Positions 16,671 through 24,986 of a stretch of 64,000 nt of DNA are shown in pieces. Origin of the DNA: Dongia_A sp044226685. Lineage in GTDB: Bacteria > Pseudomonadota > Alphaproteobacteria > Dongiales > Dongiaceae. Numbering within the stretch: position 1 is the stretch's first letter; each line of letters begins with the position of its first letter. Under the pieces are notes generated by a model. It saw only the letters and a list, made by a program, of their open reading frames with translations, was not told the origin of the DNA and searched no databases. The stretch covers positions 1 through 64,000 of the forward strand of contig JBGAGP010000008.1 in NCBI GenBank assembly GCA_044226685.1, read 5' to 3'. Position numbers and translations under genes: made by a program.

Positions 16671-17696
16671 ATGAGCATGTCATTGACCCTGCGGGGTGTC
16701 GCCATGACGGCGATCGCGACCGTCGCATTTTCCGCCAGCGCGATGGCGGAAGCGGCGAAGGAACTGCACGTTCTGTGGTCCGGCGGCCAATACGGCGACG
16801 CGGTGGAAAAGTGCGTCAACGAGCCGTTCACCAAGGCGACCGGCATCAAGGTGATCACCGAAAGCCCGGGTGGCTTGGCCAAGCTGCAGGCGATGAACGA
16901 GGCCGGCAACATCACCTCCACGGTGTTCGATCTGCCGACCGACGAGCTGAAGCGCGGCACGGCGCAGAAGCTGTTCGCCAAGGTCGACTGGAAGGCGGTC
17001 AACCCGGATCCGATGTATGACGAGGCGAAGGACGAATACGCCGTCGGCACGTCCTACTTCTCGACCATCATGGCCTATCGCTCCGACGCCAAGGCGCCGC
17101 AGAGCTGGGCCGACTTCTTCGATACCGTCAACTTCCCCGGCAAGCGCGCCCTGCCGGACTATCCGGGCTACGTCCTGCCCTTCGCCGCGCTCGCCGACGG
17201 CGTTCCGGTCGACAAGCTCTTCCCCCTCGATCTCGACCGGGCCTTCAAGGTCCTCAACAAGATCAAGGGTGACGCGATCTGGTGGCAGGCCGGCGCCCAG
17301 TCGGCGCAGCTGCTGAAGGACAACGAGGCGCAATACACCATCGCCTGGTCGGGCCGTGTCGTCGGCCAGGACGGCATCACCACCACCTTCAAGGACGGCA
17401 TGCTGGACATCTCGTGGTTCGGCGTCGCCGAAGGCGCGCCGGAAGGGGAGAAGGAGGCTGCCTGGCAGTGGCTGCATTGGCACACGGTGGCGGAGGCGCA
17501 GGCCTGCGTCGCCAACTACATCTCCTACACCGGGCCGAGCCCGGCACTGGACGCGCTGCTGCCGAAGGATAAGCTGACGCAGTACCCGACCTATTCGGAG
17601 AACAAGAAAGTGCAATGGCTGGCCAATGCCCAGTGGTGGCTGGACCATGCCGACGAGGTCGAGAAGCGCTGGCAGGAGTTCAAGCTGCAGCAATAG
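16671..17696 (+). CDS. Periplasmic binding protein of a PotD-type (polyamine/organic solute) transporter
   Basis: A 341-residue protein with a clear signal peptide (cleavage near AMAEA, residue ~25). The mature sequence begins KELHVLWSGGQYGD and contains FTKATGIKVITES, YAVGTSYFSTIMAY and ITTTFKDGMLDISW, in the pattern of the spermidine/putrescine and opine binding family. It delivers substrate to the two PotB/PotC-like permeases that follow. AGGGAGA is placed before ATG 16671 in the 108-bp gap after the ATPase gene. The ligand may be a polyamine-like or other cationic amide. Confidence 0.85.
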   Translation: MSMSLTLRGVAMTAIATVAFSASAMAEAAKELHVLWSGGQYGDAVEKCVNEPFTKATGIKVITESPGGLAKLQAMNEAGNITSTVFDLPTDELKRGTAQKLFAKVDWKAVNPDPMYDEAKDEYAVGTSYFSTIMAYRSDAKAPQSWADFFDTVNFPGKRALPDYPGYVLPFAALADGVPVDKLFPLDLDRAFKVLNKIKGDAIWWQAGAQSAQLLKDNEAQYTIAWSGRVVGQDGITTTFKDGMLDISWFGVAEGAPEGEKEAAWQWLHWHTVAEAQACVANYISYTGPSPALDALLPKDKLTQYPTYSENKKVQWLANAQWWLDHADEVEKRWQEFKLQQ

Positions 17697-17771
17697 CGGC
17701 GGCCTGGAAACGTGCCGGGCGGCCGGATCTGGCCGCCCGGCCGCCTCCCCTCAAGTCGCGAAAGAGATGAC

Positions 17772-18644
17772 GTGACAGGCGAAACGGCAGTGGCGAGCGT
17801 GGCACCCAGGATCGGCCGGCCAAGGCGGCAGACCGAGCTCGCCCGTGCCGTGCCGCTGCTGATCTTCTTCCTGCTGTTCTTCGACATTCCCCTGATGCTG
17901 ACGCTGGGCTGGAGCTTCCGCGAGCAGCGCGGGGGCGGTGCCACGCTGGCGCATTATGCCGAGGTCTTCACCTCGCCGCTCTACCTGCCCGTCGTCTGGC
18001 GCACCTTCCAGGTGGCTGGCATCGTCACCGTCGTCTGCGCCCTGCTCGGCTATCCGCTGGCGCTGTGGATGTCGCGGCTGCAGCCGGCGCGGCAGGTCAT
18101 CGCCGTCGGCTTCGTCGTGGTGCCGTTCTGGATCAGCATCCTGGTGCGCACCTATGCCTGGATCGTCGTGCTCGGCAATGGCGGCATCGTCAACCGCACG
18201 CTGCAGAACCTGGGGCTGACGAGCAAGCCGGTGGCCTTCCTCTACAACGAATTCGGCGTCTCCGTCGGCATGGTGAACGTGCTGCTGCCCTATCTGGTGC
18301 TGCCGCTGTTCGCGGCGATGGTGCGGGTGGACGAGCGCCTGCTGCAGATCGCCGCCACCCTGGGCGCCAGGTCCTGGACCATTTTCTGGCGGGTCTTCCT
18401 GCCGATCACCCTGCCGTCGCTGGCGGCGGCGATGGTGCTGATCTTCATCCTCAGCCTCGGTTTCTACATCACGCCGGCCATCCTCGGCGGCGGCAAGGTG
18501 CCGATGGTCGCCAACATGATGGACTTCCTGATCAACCGCTTCCCGAACTGGGAGCGCGCCGCGACGGTGTCCGTCTGCCTGCTGACCATGACCCTGGCGT
18601 TCTACGCGGTCTACCAATGGGTCCGGGGCAGGGCGCTGACATGA
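17772..18644 (+). CDS. ABC transporter permease, PotB-like
   Basis: A 290-residue inner-membrane protein with about six helices. It carries the coupling-helix region GVSVGMVNVLLPYLVLPLFAAMVRVDERLLQIAATLGARSW (EAA-type loop). The start is taken as GTG 17772 with AAAGAGA just upstream; the frame is open 20 codons further, but that part is not hydrophobic and reads like intergenic DNA. It forms the membrane pore with the PotC-like partner, whose ATG overlaps its stop by 4 bp. Confidence 0.85.
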   Translation: MTGETAVASVAPRIGRPRRQTELARAVPLLIFFLLFFDIPLMLTLGWSFREQRGGGATLAHYAEVFTSPLYLPVVWRTFQVAGIVTVVCALLGYPLALWMSRLQPARQVIAVGFVVVPFWISILVRTYAWIVVLGNGGIVNRTLQNLGLTSKPVAFLYNEFGVSVGMVNVLLPYLVLPLFAAMVRVDERLLQIAATLGARSWTIFWRVFLPITLPSLAAAMVLIFILSLGFYITPAILGGGKVPMVANMMDFLINRFPNWERAATVSVCLLTMTLAFYAVYQWVRGRALT

Positions 18645-19447
18645 CCGCGCAGGCGAGGCCAGGCGCGTGGCTGCTGACGCTGCTGTCGATCGCGGTGCTG
18701 CTGTTCCTGTGCCTGCCGATCGCCATCGTGGTGCCGATGTCGTTCTCCAGCGCCGAATCGCTGCAGTTTCCGCCACCCGGCCTGTCGCTGCGCTGGTACG
18801 AGGCGTTCTTCGGCGACCGCCAGTGGCTGGATGCCGGGCTCAATTCCGTCACCCTGGCCTTGCTGTCGAGCAGCCTGGCGCTGGTCTTCGGCACGCTTGC
18901 CGCCTATGCCCTGGTGCGCGGCAATTTCGTCGGCCGTCGGGTGCTGGAAAGCAATTTCATGGCGCCGATGATCATCCCGCCGGTGATCACCGCCGTCGCC
19001 ATCTACATCTTCTTCGCCAAGACCCGCATCCTGGGCAGCTTCGCCGGGCTGATTATCGCCCACACCATCCTGGCGGTGCCCTATGTCGTGCTGCTGATGT
19101 CGGTGGCAATCCAATCCTTCGACATCCGGATCGAGCAGGTCGCCCTGACGCTCGGCGCCTCGAAGACCCAGATGCTGGTCCGCGTGCTGATGCCGAATCT
19201 CGTGCCCAGCGCGCTCGCCGCCTGGATCTTCGCCTTCATCATCAGCTTCGACGAGGTGGTGGTGACCCAGTTCGTCGCCGGGCGCTACTTCACCATCCCC
19301 AAGAAGATGTTCAATGAGCTGGTGCTGCAGATCAATCCGACCATCACCGCCATCGCCAGCATCCTGATCGGCCTCAGCATCGTCACCATCACGGTGATCA
19401 TGATCCTGATGCGCCGGGCCGGGCTGCTGACCGCGCGGCTGAGGTAG
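18641..19447 (+). CDS. ABC transporter permease, PotC-like
   Basis: A 268-residue inner-membrane protein with about six transmembrane segments. The EAA-type loop reads RIEQVALTLGASKTQMLVRVLMPNLVPS, which contacts the ATPase. The first helix (LLTLLSIAVLLFLCLPIAIVV) follows a short basic start. It completes the importer begun at 15507. The ATG overlaps the upstream stop (ATGA), and the next gene starts 4 bp after its own stop. Confidence 0.85.
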   Translation: MTAQARPGAWLLTLLSIAVLLFLCLPIAIVVPMSFSSAESLQFPPPGLSLRWYEAFFGDRQWLDAGLNSVTLALLSSSLALVFGTLAAYALVRGNFVGRRVLESNFMAPMIIPPVITAVAIYIFFAKTRILGSFAGLIIAHTILAVPYVVLLMSVAIQSFDIRIEQVALTLGASKTQMLVRVLMPNLVPSALAAWIFAFIISFDEVVVTQFVAGRYFTIPKKMFNELVLQINPTITAIASILIGLSIVTITVIMILMRRAGLLTARLR

Positions 19448-19451
19448 GGCG

Positions 19452-19862
19452 ATGACCGGGCAGCGCTGGGCGTTCACCGTCGAATGGGGCAAGGTGCGCG
19501 AATTCGCCCGCGCCGTGCATGACGATCATGCCGCCGATCCCGCGCTGCTGCCGACGCCGACCTTCCCGGTCTGCGTCACCGCCGATTTCGTCGAGCGGCT
19601 GATCGTCGAGGAGCTGAAGCTCGACCGCCGCCGGGTCGTCCATGGCGAGCAGGAATACGAGTATTTCCGCCCCTTGAAGGTCGGCGACCGGCTGTCCTGC
19701 CGGGCCCGCGTGGTGGAGGAATACACCAAGCAGGGCCAGCGCGGCGGGCAGATGCGGTTCATCGTCTGCGAGACGGAAATGCGCGACGCCGCCACCGACG
19801 AGCTGGTCCTGCGCGAGCGCTCGACGGCGATCGAGATTACGCCGGCGGAGGGCCAATCGTGA
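19452..19862 (+). CDS. FAS1-like hotdog subunit of an enoyl-CoA hydratase
   Basis: A 136-residue single hotdog protein of the MaoC N-terminal (FAS1-like dehydratase) type. It contains REFARAVHDDHAADP near the start and later GEQEYEYFRPLKVGDRL. Such subunits usually lack the catalytic pair and form a heterodimer with an active MaoC subunit, here encoded directly downstream with a 4-bp overlap. Its role is then to shape the acyl-CoA pocket. Confidence 0.75.
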   Translation: MTGQRWAFTVEWGKVREFARAVHDDHAADPALLPTPTFPVCVTADFVERLIVEELKLDRRRVVHGEQEYEYFRPLKVGDRLSCRARVVEEYTKQGQRGGQMRFIVCETEMRDAATDELVLRERSTAIEITPAEGQS

Positions 19863-20287
19863 GCGCGCTCAAGGTCGGCGATGGCGGACCGGACTTCGTC
19901 GTCGGCCCGCTGACCCGCACCGACATCGTGCGCTATGCCGGCGCTTCGGGGGATTTCAACCCGATCCATCACGACGAGGAATTCGCCAGATCGGCCGGCC
20001 TGCCTTCGGTCATGGCGCATGGCATGCTGTCGGCGGGGCTGCTCGGCTCTTTCGTGACGCGCTGGTTCGGCGCCGGATCGGTGCGCCGGTTCAAGGTGCG
20101 CTTTCGCGAGCGGGTCTGGCCGGGCGACGTGCTGCGCGCCGAGGGCCGGGTGACGGCCCTGGTGGCCGGAGCCGACGGGCCGCGCGCGCAACTCGAGATC
20201 AGCCTCAATCGCGCCGACGGCAAGCCGGTCATCACCGGCAGCGCCGAGGTGCTTCTGGGCCAGGAAGGAACGGGGGACAAAGGATGA
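19859..20287 (+). CDS. MaoC-type (R)-specific enoyl-CoA hydratase subunit
   Basis: A 142-residue hotdog protein with the hydratase-2 motif ASGDFNPIHHDEEFARSAGLPSVMAHGM, where the Asp and His (D-x4-H) are the catalytic pair. It hydrates trans-2-enoyl-CoA. It starts with GTG 19859, overlapping the FAS1-like subunit by 4 bp, and ends overlapping the SDR gene by 4 bp. With the partner it would give a second hydratase in the same pathway as the double-hotdog protein at 11623. Confidence 0.85.
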   Translation: MSALKVGDGGPDFVVGPLTRTDIVRYAGASGDFNPIHHDEEFARSAGLPSVMAHGMLSAGLLGSFVTRWFGAGSVRRFKVRFRERVWPGDVLRAEGRVTALVAGADGPRAQLEISLNRADGKPVITGSAEVLLGQEGTGDKG

Positions 20288-21045
20288 TCGACCTCAAGGG
20301 CAAGATCGCGCTGGTGACGGGTGCCGGCGGCGGCATCGGCGCCGCCATCGCGGCAATGATGGTGAGGGCAGGCGGCTCGGTGGTGGCGCATGACGTGGTC
20401 GCCGGCACCCGGCTCAACGACCTCAGGTCCAGCCTCGGTGCCGACCGCTGCCAGGTGGTCACCGGCGATTTGGCCAAGGGCGACGAGGTGCCGCGCATCT
20501 GGCTTGAGGCCGAGGCCTGGAAGGGCCGTATCGACGTGCTGGTCAACAATGCCGGAATCTATGAACCCGCCGATGTCGGCGATCCGTTCGACGCATGGGC
20601 GGCCGGCTGGCATCGGACGCTGGAGGTCAACCTGGTGGCGCCCGGCCATTTCTGCCGCGAGGCGATCCGGCATTTCAAGGCGCGCCAGGGCGGCGGCATC
20701 ATCATCAACCTGGCCAGCCGTGCCGGATTCCGCGGCGATGACGCGGACTACATGCACTATGCCGCATCGAAAGGCGGCGTCCTGGCGATGACCCGTACCA
20801 TCGCGCGCCATTTCGGCCGCGACGGCATCACCGCCTTCGCCGTGGCGCCGGGCTTCGTGCGTACCAACCTGAACAAGGACTTCTTCGACAGATTCGGCGT
20901 CGAGGGTGCCGCGAAGGACATTCCCCTGGGCGAGGTGGCGGAGCCGGAGGACATCGCCAACACCATCGTCTTCCTGGCGTCCGGCCTGGCCAAGCACGCC
21001 ACCGGCACGACCATCGACATCAACGGCGCCAGCTACGTGCGGTGA
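20284..21045 (+). CDS. Short-chain dehydrogenase/reductase
   Basis: A 253-residue classical SDR. The cofactor motif is VTGAGGGIGAAIA (residues ~11-23), then NNAG, then Ser in NLASRAG and YAASK (YxxxK) for catalysis. It is a second dehydrogenase in the operon, so two hydroxyacyl or hydroxy intermediates may be oxidised in series. The ATG overlaps the hydratase stop; GGAACGGGGG upstream can serve as the ribosome site. Confidence 0.85.
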   Translation: MIDLKGKIALVTGAGGGIGAAIAAMMVRAGGSVVAHDVVAGTRLNDLRSSLGADRCQVVTGDLAKGDEVPRIWLEAEAWKGRIDVLVNNAGIYEPADVGDPFDAWAAGWHRTLEVNLVAPGHFCREAIRHFKARQGGGIIINLASRAGFRGDDADYMHYAASKGGVLAMTRTIARHFGRDGITAFAVAPGFVRTNLNKDFFDRFGVEGAAKDIPLGEVAEPEDIANTIVFLASGLAKHATGTTIDINGASYVR

Positions 21046-21049
21046 GGAC

Positions 21050-22216
21050 ATGACCGCCCTTATCCTGACCCCGATGGAGATGATCGCCCGGCTGATCGGG
21101 TTCCCGACCGTCTCGTCCGAGTCCAATCTTGCCCTGATCGAATTCGTGCGCGACTACCTCGCCGGGCATGGGGTCGAGAGCCGTCTCACCTACGACGACG
21201 ACCGGCGCAAGGCGAATCTGTTCGCCACGCTTGGCCCCGACCGGGCCGGCGGCATCGTGCTGTCGGGCCATACCGATGTCGTGCCGGTGGCAGGCCAGCC
21301 CTGGGACAGCGACCCCTTCACCCTCACCCGGCGGGGCGACAAGCTCTTCGGCCGCGGCACCTGCGACATGAAGAGCTTCATCGCCATCGCGCTGGCCATG
21401 GTGCCGACCTTCAAGGCTGCCGGCCTGCGCCGGCCGATCCATTTCGCGCTTTCCTTCGACGAGGAGGTCGGCTGCCTTGGCGCCCCGCGCATGCTGGATG
21501 ACATCGCCGCCAATCTGCCGCTGCCGGCGATGGCGATCATCGGCGAGCCGACATCGATGCAACTCGCCAACCGGCACAAGGGCGATATCGTCTTCAAGAC
21601 CGTGTTCACCGGCCGCGACGGCCATTCGAGCGCGCCGCATCGCGGGGTCAATGCGATCTTCGCCGCCAATGAATTCATCTCCCGCCTGGCGGGCATGGCC
21701 GCGCAGCACCGGGAGCAGGGCCCCTTCGACGACAGTTTCGATCCGCCCTACACCACCTTCAATGTCGGCCAGATCGGCGGCGGCACCGCCTTCAACATCA
21801 TCGCCCGGCGCTGCGAATTGGTGTGGGAGTTCCGCCCGCTTCCCGGCGTCGATCCGGACGAGGTGATGGCGCGGCTGCGGGAATTCCTGAGTGAGGATCT
21901 GCTGCCGCGCATGCGCCGCGCGGCCGAGGAGTCGTCGATCGAGACCACGCCGCTCTGCAACGTGCCGCCGTTGCTGCCGGATACGGATTCGCCGGCCGAG
22001 GCGCTGATCCGCGCCCTGACCGGGATCAACGCCGCGATCGGCGTCGCCTTCGGCACCGAGGGCGGGCAATTCCAGCGCGCCGGGATCCCGGCGGTGGTCT
22101 TCGGCCCTGGCAGCATCCAGCAGGCGCACAAGCCGAACGAATTCATCGAGGTCGCCCAGGTGGAAGCCTGCGTCGACTTCATGCACAAGCTCGGTTCCTG
22201 GGCGGCGCGGACATGA
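21050..22216 (+). CDS. M20-family deacylase, ArgE-like
   Basis: A 388-residue metallohydrolase close to acetylornithine deacetylase. Metal and active-site motifs appear in order: SGHTDVVPV (His, Asp), GRGTCDMKSF (bridging Asp), FDEEVGCLG (Glu pair), GEPT, and a C-terminal His in QQAHKPNEFI. The dimerisation domain covers residues ~175-290. Acting on N-acyl amino acids is the family norm. In this operon it may cleave an N-acyl substrate that enters by the neighbouring transporters. The ATG at 21050 follows the SDR stop by 4 bp. Confidence 0.85.
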   Translation: MTALILTPMEMIARLIGFPTVSSESNLALIEFVRDYLAGHGVESRLTYDDDRRKANLFATLGPDRAGGIVLSGHTDVVPVAGQPWDSDPFTLTRRGDKLFGRGTCDMKSFIAIALAMVPTFKAAGLRRPIHFALSFDEEVGCLGAPRMLDDIAANLPLPAMAIIGEPTSMQLANRHKGDIVFKTVFTGRDGHSSAPHRGVNAIFAANEFISRLAGMAAQHREQGPFDDSFDPPYTTFNVGQIGGGTAFNIIARRCELVWEFRPLPGVDPDEVMARLREFLSEDLLPRMRRAAEESSIETTPLCNVPPLLPDTDSPAEALIRALTGINAAIGVAFGTEGGQFQRAGIPAVVFGPGSIQQAHKPNEFIEVAQVEACVDFMHKLGSWAART

Positions 22217-22283
22217 ATTGGGTGACGTTTCATGGGGGCGGCGCCAGACGCGCGGTCATCTTGCGGCGCTGGCCCACGGATGA

Positions 22284-22326
22284 TTGACAGCCCGGCTCGA
22301 TCTCATCAAATTTCCTGTGATCACAG
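22284..22326 (+). promoter_or_regulatory. Promoter with palindromic operator upstream of the XRE regulator
   Basis: TTGACA (22284-22289) and CAAATT (22307-22312) are separated by 17 bp. Right after it, CTGTGATCACAG (22315-22326) is a perfect 12-bp palindrome at the expected transcription start. A site here would block initiation, so self-repression by the XRE protein or control by a CRP/GntR-type factor is possible. The -10 is weak. Confidence 0.45.
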
Positions 22327-22395
22327 ATGGGACGCTGCGGCAGGCAGCGGCGTGCGCGGCACGCGGACGACGGCGCGCGGCTTGCCACCAACACG

Positions 22396-23250
22396 ATGGG
22401 AGACGTGCCTCTGAGCATCTCGCTGGACCTCAAGCGCTATTTTGCGCAGAACCTCAGGACGTTGTGCGGCCGGCACAAGTCGGTGTCGGAGGTTTGCCGG
22501 CGTCTCGACATCAACCGCCAGCAGTTCAACAAGTATCTCGCGGGCGCGGCGCTGCCCTCGCCGCATGTGCTCAGCCGCATCTGCCAGTTCTTCGCGGTGA
22601 CCGAAAGCGACATGCTGATGGCGCCGGAGGAATTCGCCACGCGTTCCCTCGGCATGCCGCATCCCGATGAAATGGTGGGAGAGCCCTTGTCGGCACCGCT
22701 CGAGCACATCGCCTCGCACTTCCCGGATTCGGTGCGGAAGCTGGAGCGCTATCTCGGCTATTACCACTCCTATTACTGCAGTCCCGCCTTTCCGGGGCGG
22801 ATTCTGCGGAGCCTTTCGCATTTCGTGCGGAAAGGAAACCAGGTCTACGATCGCACCATCGAGCGGCTGCACGACCATCAGCGCTCGCGCACCCGTACGG
22901 TCGTCAAGTACCTGGGCACCGTGTTCCACACCGACGACCGCATCTACGTCTCGCATGTCAACTTCTACATGCATCAGACCCTGTCCATGCTGGTGCTCTA
23001 TCCCTCCTACCGGCCCAATGTCGGCAAGCTCTCCGGCGTGTTCGTGTCGGTCTCGAGCGGCCCCGGCCGGCAGCCCTTCGCCGCCCGCGCGGTATACGAG
23101 TTCCTGGGGCCGAAGCCGAATCTGCGCCAGGCGCTGGGCGCCTGCGGCCTCTATCCGCTCGACAGCCCGGAGATCAGCGAAGATACCAAGCTGCGGGTCA
23201 GCAACGTCATCCCCGAGGGTGAGACCACCCTGCGCGCGCTGGAATATTGA
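22396..23250 (+). CDS. XRE-family transcriptional regulator with large C-terminal domain
   Basis: A 284-residue protein. The N-terminal helix-turn-helix (about residues 15-65) includes LRTLCGRHKSVSEVCRRLDINRQQFNKYLAG. The remaining ~210 residues have no family that I recognise; they contain paired strands such as GTVFHTDDRIYVSHVNFYMH and PSYRPNVGKLSGVFVSVSSG, suggesting a ligand-sensing fold. It lies after the catabolic operon and before the M81/Dpp genes, so it may control either. ATG 22396 lacks a clear ribosome site; GTG 22405 is an alternative. Confidence 0.65.
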   Translation: MGDVPLSISLDLKRYFAQNLRTLCGRHKSVSEVCRRLDINRQQFNKYLAGAALPSPHVLSRICQFFAVTESDMLMAPEEFATRSLGMPHPDEMVGEPLSAPLEHIASHFPDSVRKLERYLGYYHSYYCSPAFPGRILRSLSHFVRKGNQVYDRTIERLHDHQRSRTRTVVKYLGTVFHTDDRIYVSHVNFYMHQTLSMLVLYPSYRPNVGKLSGVFVSVSSGPGRQPFAARAVYEFLGPKPNLRQALGACGLYPLDSPEISEDTKLRVSNVIPEGETTLRALEY

Positions 23251-23251
23251 T

Positions 23252-23280
23252 GCCGGATCGCGTCAGGTGACGCTGCCGGC
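23252..23280 (+). terminator. Possible terminator hairpin after the XRE gene
   Basis: GCCGG...GCGTCA-GG-TGACGC...CCGGC forms a two-part stem with small internal bulges, starting 2 bp after the stop codon. Only three T residues follow, so it may be a weak intrinsic terminator or a transcript-end stem. Confidence 0.4.
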
Positions 23281-23404
23281 TTTCGCTGATTGACGCTTCC
23301 GCCGCCAGCAATCCGCAGCCGCATGCGCGCTTCCTGCGAAATTGTCAGAGCCGCATTGTTCCCGGAAACTGCGTGCCGTTGTCGCCAAACGAAAGCACCG
23401 GTAC

Positions 23405-24928
23405 ATGGTCGCCCGACCGCGCATTGCGATCGCTGGATTTCAGCATGAGACCAACACCTTCGCGCCGTTCGGCGCGACCTTCCAGGATTTCAAGAACGCC
23501 GACGGCTGGCCGGCCCTGACGCTCGGCGCCGACATTCTTTCCGTCTTTCCGCGGGTGAACATCCCGATCGGCGGCTTCATCAACGCGGCCAGCGACTTCG
23601 AGCTGGTCCCCATTGCCTGGGCCAGCGCCGAGCCCTGCTCCTATGTGAGCGACGACGCCTTCGAGCGCATGTCGGACCTGATCTGCGGCGGCATCGCCGG
23701 TGCGGGCCAGGTCGATGGCGTTTATCTCGACCTGCATGGCGCGATGGTCTCCGAATCGCACGAGGACGGCGAGGGCGAGCTGCTGCGCCGCATCCGCCAC
23801 CGGATCGGCCCCGAGATTCCCGTCGTCGTTACCCTCGACATGCATGCGAACGTGACGCGCGCCATGGTCGATCTCTCGGATGCCATGACGGTCTATCGCA
23901 CCTATCCGCATATCGACATGGCGGAGACCGGCCGGCGCAGCTGCAGCCTGTTGCGGCATCGGCTGCGCAGCGGGCTGCCGCTCCACAAGTCGCTGCGCAA
24001 GCTGCCCTTCCTGATCCCGCTCAGCGCCCAATGCACCACCATGGCGCCCTGCGATTCGCTCTACGGCATGCTGCCCGGTCTCGAGGGCGCGGGCGTCCTC
24101 AGCGTCGACCTCGCCATCGGCTTCCCGATGGCCGACATCTTCGATTGCGGCCCGGCGGTCATCGCCTATGGCACGGATGCCCCCGCCGTCGACCGGGCCG
24201 CCGAATGGCTCTTTGACGCGGTCGTGGCGGCCGAACCGGACTTCCACGTCGACATGCTGCCTCCGCGCGAGGCGGTGCGCATCGCGATGCGTCAGGGCCG
24301 TCCGGGTGAACCGATCGTGCTGGCAGACGTGCAGGACAATCCGGGCGGCGGCGGCACCTCCGACACGCTCGCCTTGCTGCAGGCGCTGGTCGACCAGAAC
24401 GCGCAGAAGGCGTCGCTGGCGATGCTGTGGGACCCCGCGGCGGCTGTCGCCGCCCATGCGGCCGGCATCGGCGGCGAGATCGAGCTCAGCCTCGGCGGCC
24501 GCTACGGCTACGACCCGCAGCCCTTCATGGGCCGCTTCAAGGTCGAGGCGCTGACCGACGGCGCCTTCCCCGGAACCGGCGAGATCTTCCGCGACGTCCA
24601 GCTGGCGCTCGGGCCCACCGCCCTGCTGCGCGTGCTCGACCGCAGCGCCGACGTGACCGTCGTCGTCTGCAGCACGCGGTTCCAATGCCTCGATCTTTCG
24701 CTGTTTCGCGCCCACGGCGTGGAACCGACGGAACAGGCGATCCTCGCGGTCAAGAGCACGGTGCATTTCCGCGCCGACTTCGAGCCGATCGCCCAGGACA
24801 TCATCCTGGTGGAGGCGCCGGGCGCCTGCCTCTGCCGGATCGACAAGATCAAGTATCGACACCTGCGACCCGGCCTGCGGCTTGGCCCAGCCTCGCCGTC
24901 GGCAACAAGGAAAGGCCGGCGCGGGTGA
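23405..24928 (+). CDS. M81-family metallopeptidase (MlrC-like)
   Basis: A 507-residue protein of the M81 family, whose founder MlrC acts in microcystin breakdown. Conserved metal-site segments are GFQHETNTFAP near residue 11, DGVYLDLHGAMVSE near 115 and VTLDMHANVT near 150, with VADVQDNPGGGGTSD-like conserved loop (here LADVQDNPGGGGTSDT) near 310. Cleavage of linear peptides or other amide substrates in the cytoplasm is expected. It stands just before a complete peptide/opine-type ABC importer, which suggests that it processes what that importer brings in. ATG 23405 is chosen because the protein family begins a few residues before GFQHETNTF. Confidence 0.85.
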   Translation: MVARPRIAIAGFQHETNTFAPFGATFQDFKNADGWPALTLGADILSVFPRVNIPIGGFINAASDFELVPIAWASAEPCSYVSDDAFERMSDLICGGIAGAGQVDGVYLDLHGAMVSESHEDGEGELLRRIRHRIGPEIPVVVTLDMHANVTRAMVDLSDAMTVYRTYPHIDMAETGRRSCSLLRHRLRSGLPLHKSLRKLPFLIPLSAQCTTMAPCDSLYGMLPGLEGAGVLSVDLAIGFPMADIFDCGPAVIAYGTDAPAVDRAAEWLFDAVVAAEPDFHVDMLPPREAVRIAMRQGRPGEPIVLADVQDNPGGGGTSDTLALLQALVDQNAQKASLAMLWDPAAAVAAHAAGIGGEIELSLGGRYGYDPQPFMGRFKVEALTDGAFPGTGEIFRDVQLALGPTALLRVLDRSADVTVVVCSTRFQCLDLSLFRAHGVEPTEQAILAVKSTVHFRADFEPIAQDIILVEAPGACLCRIDKIKYRHLRPGLRLGPASPSATRKGRRG

Positions 24929-24986
24929 GTGGCATGCCGGGGCGATGCCCCGGCTGGGACTTGGTGAACTCAAGGGGAGGCAGAAC

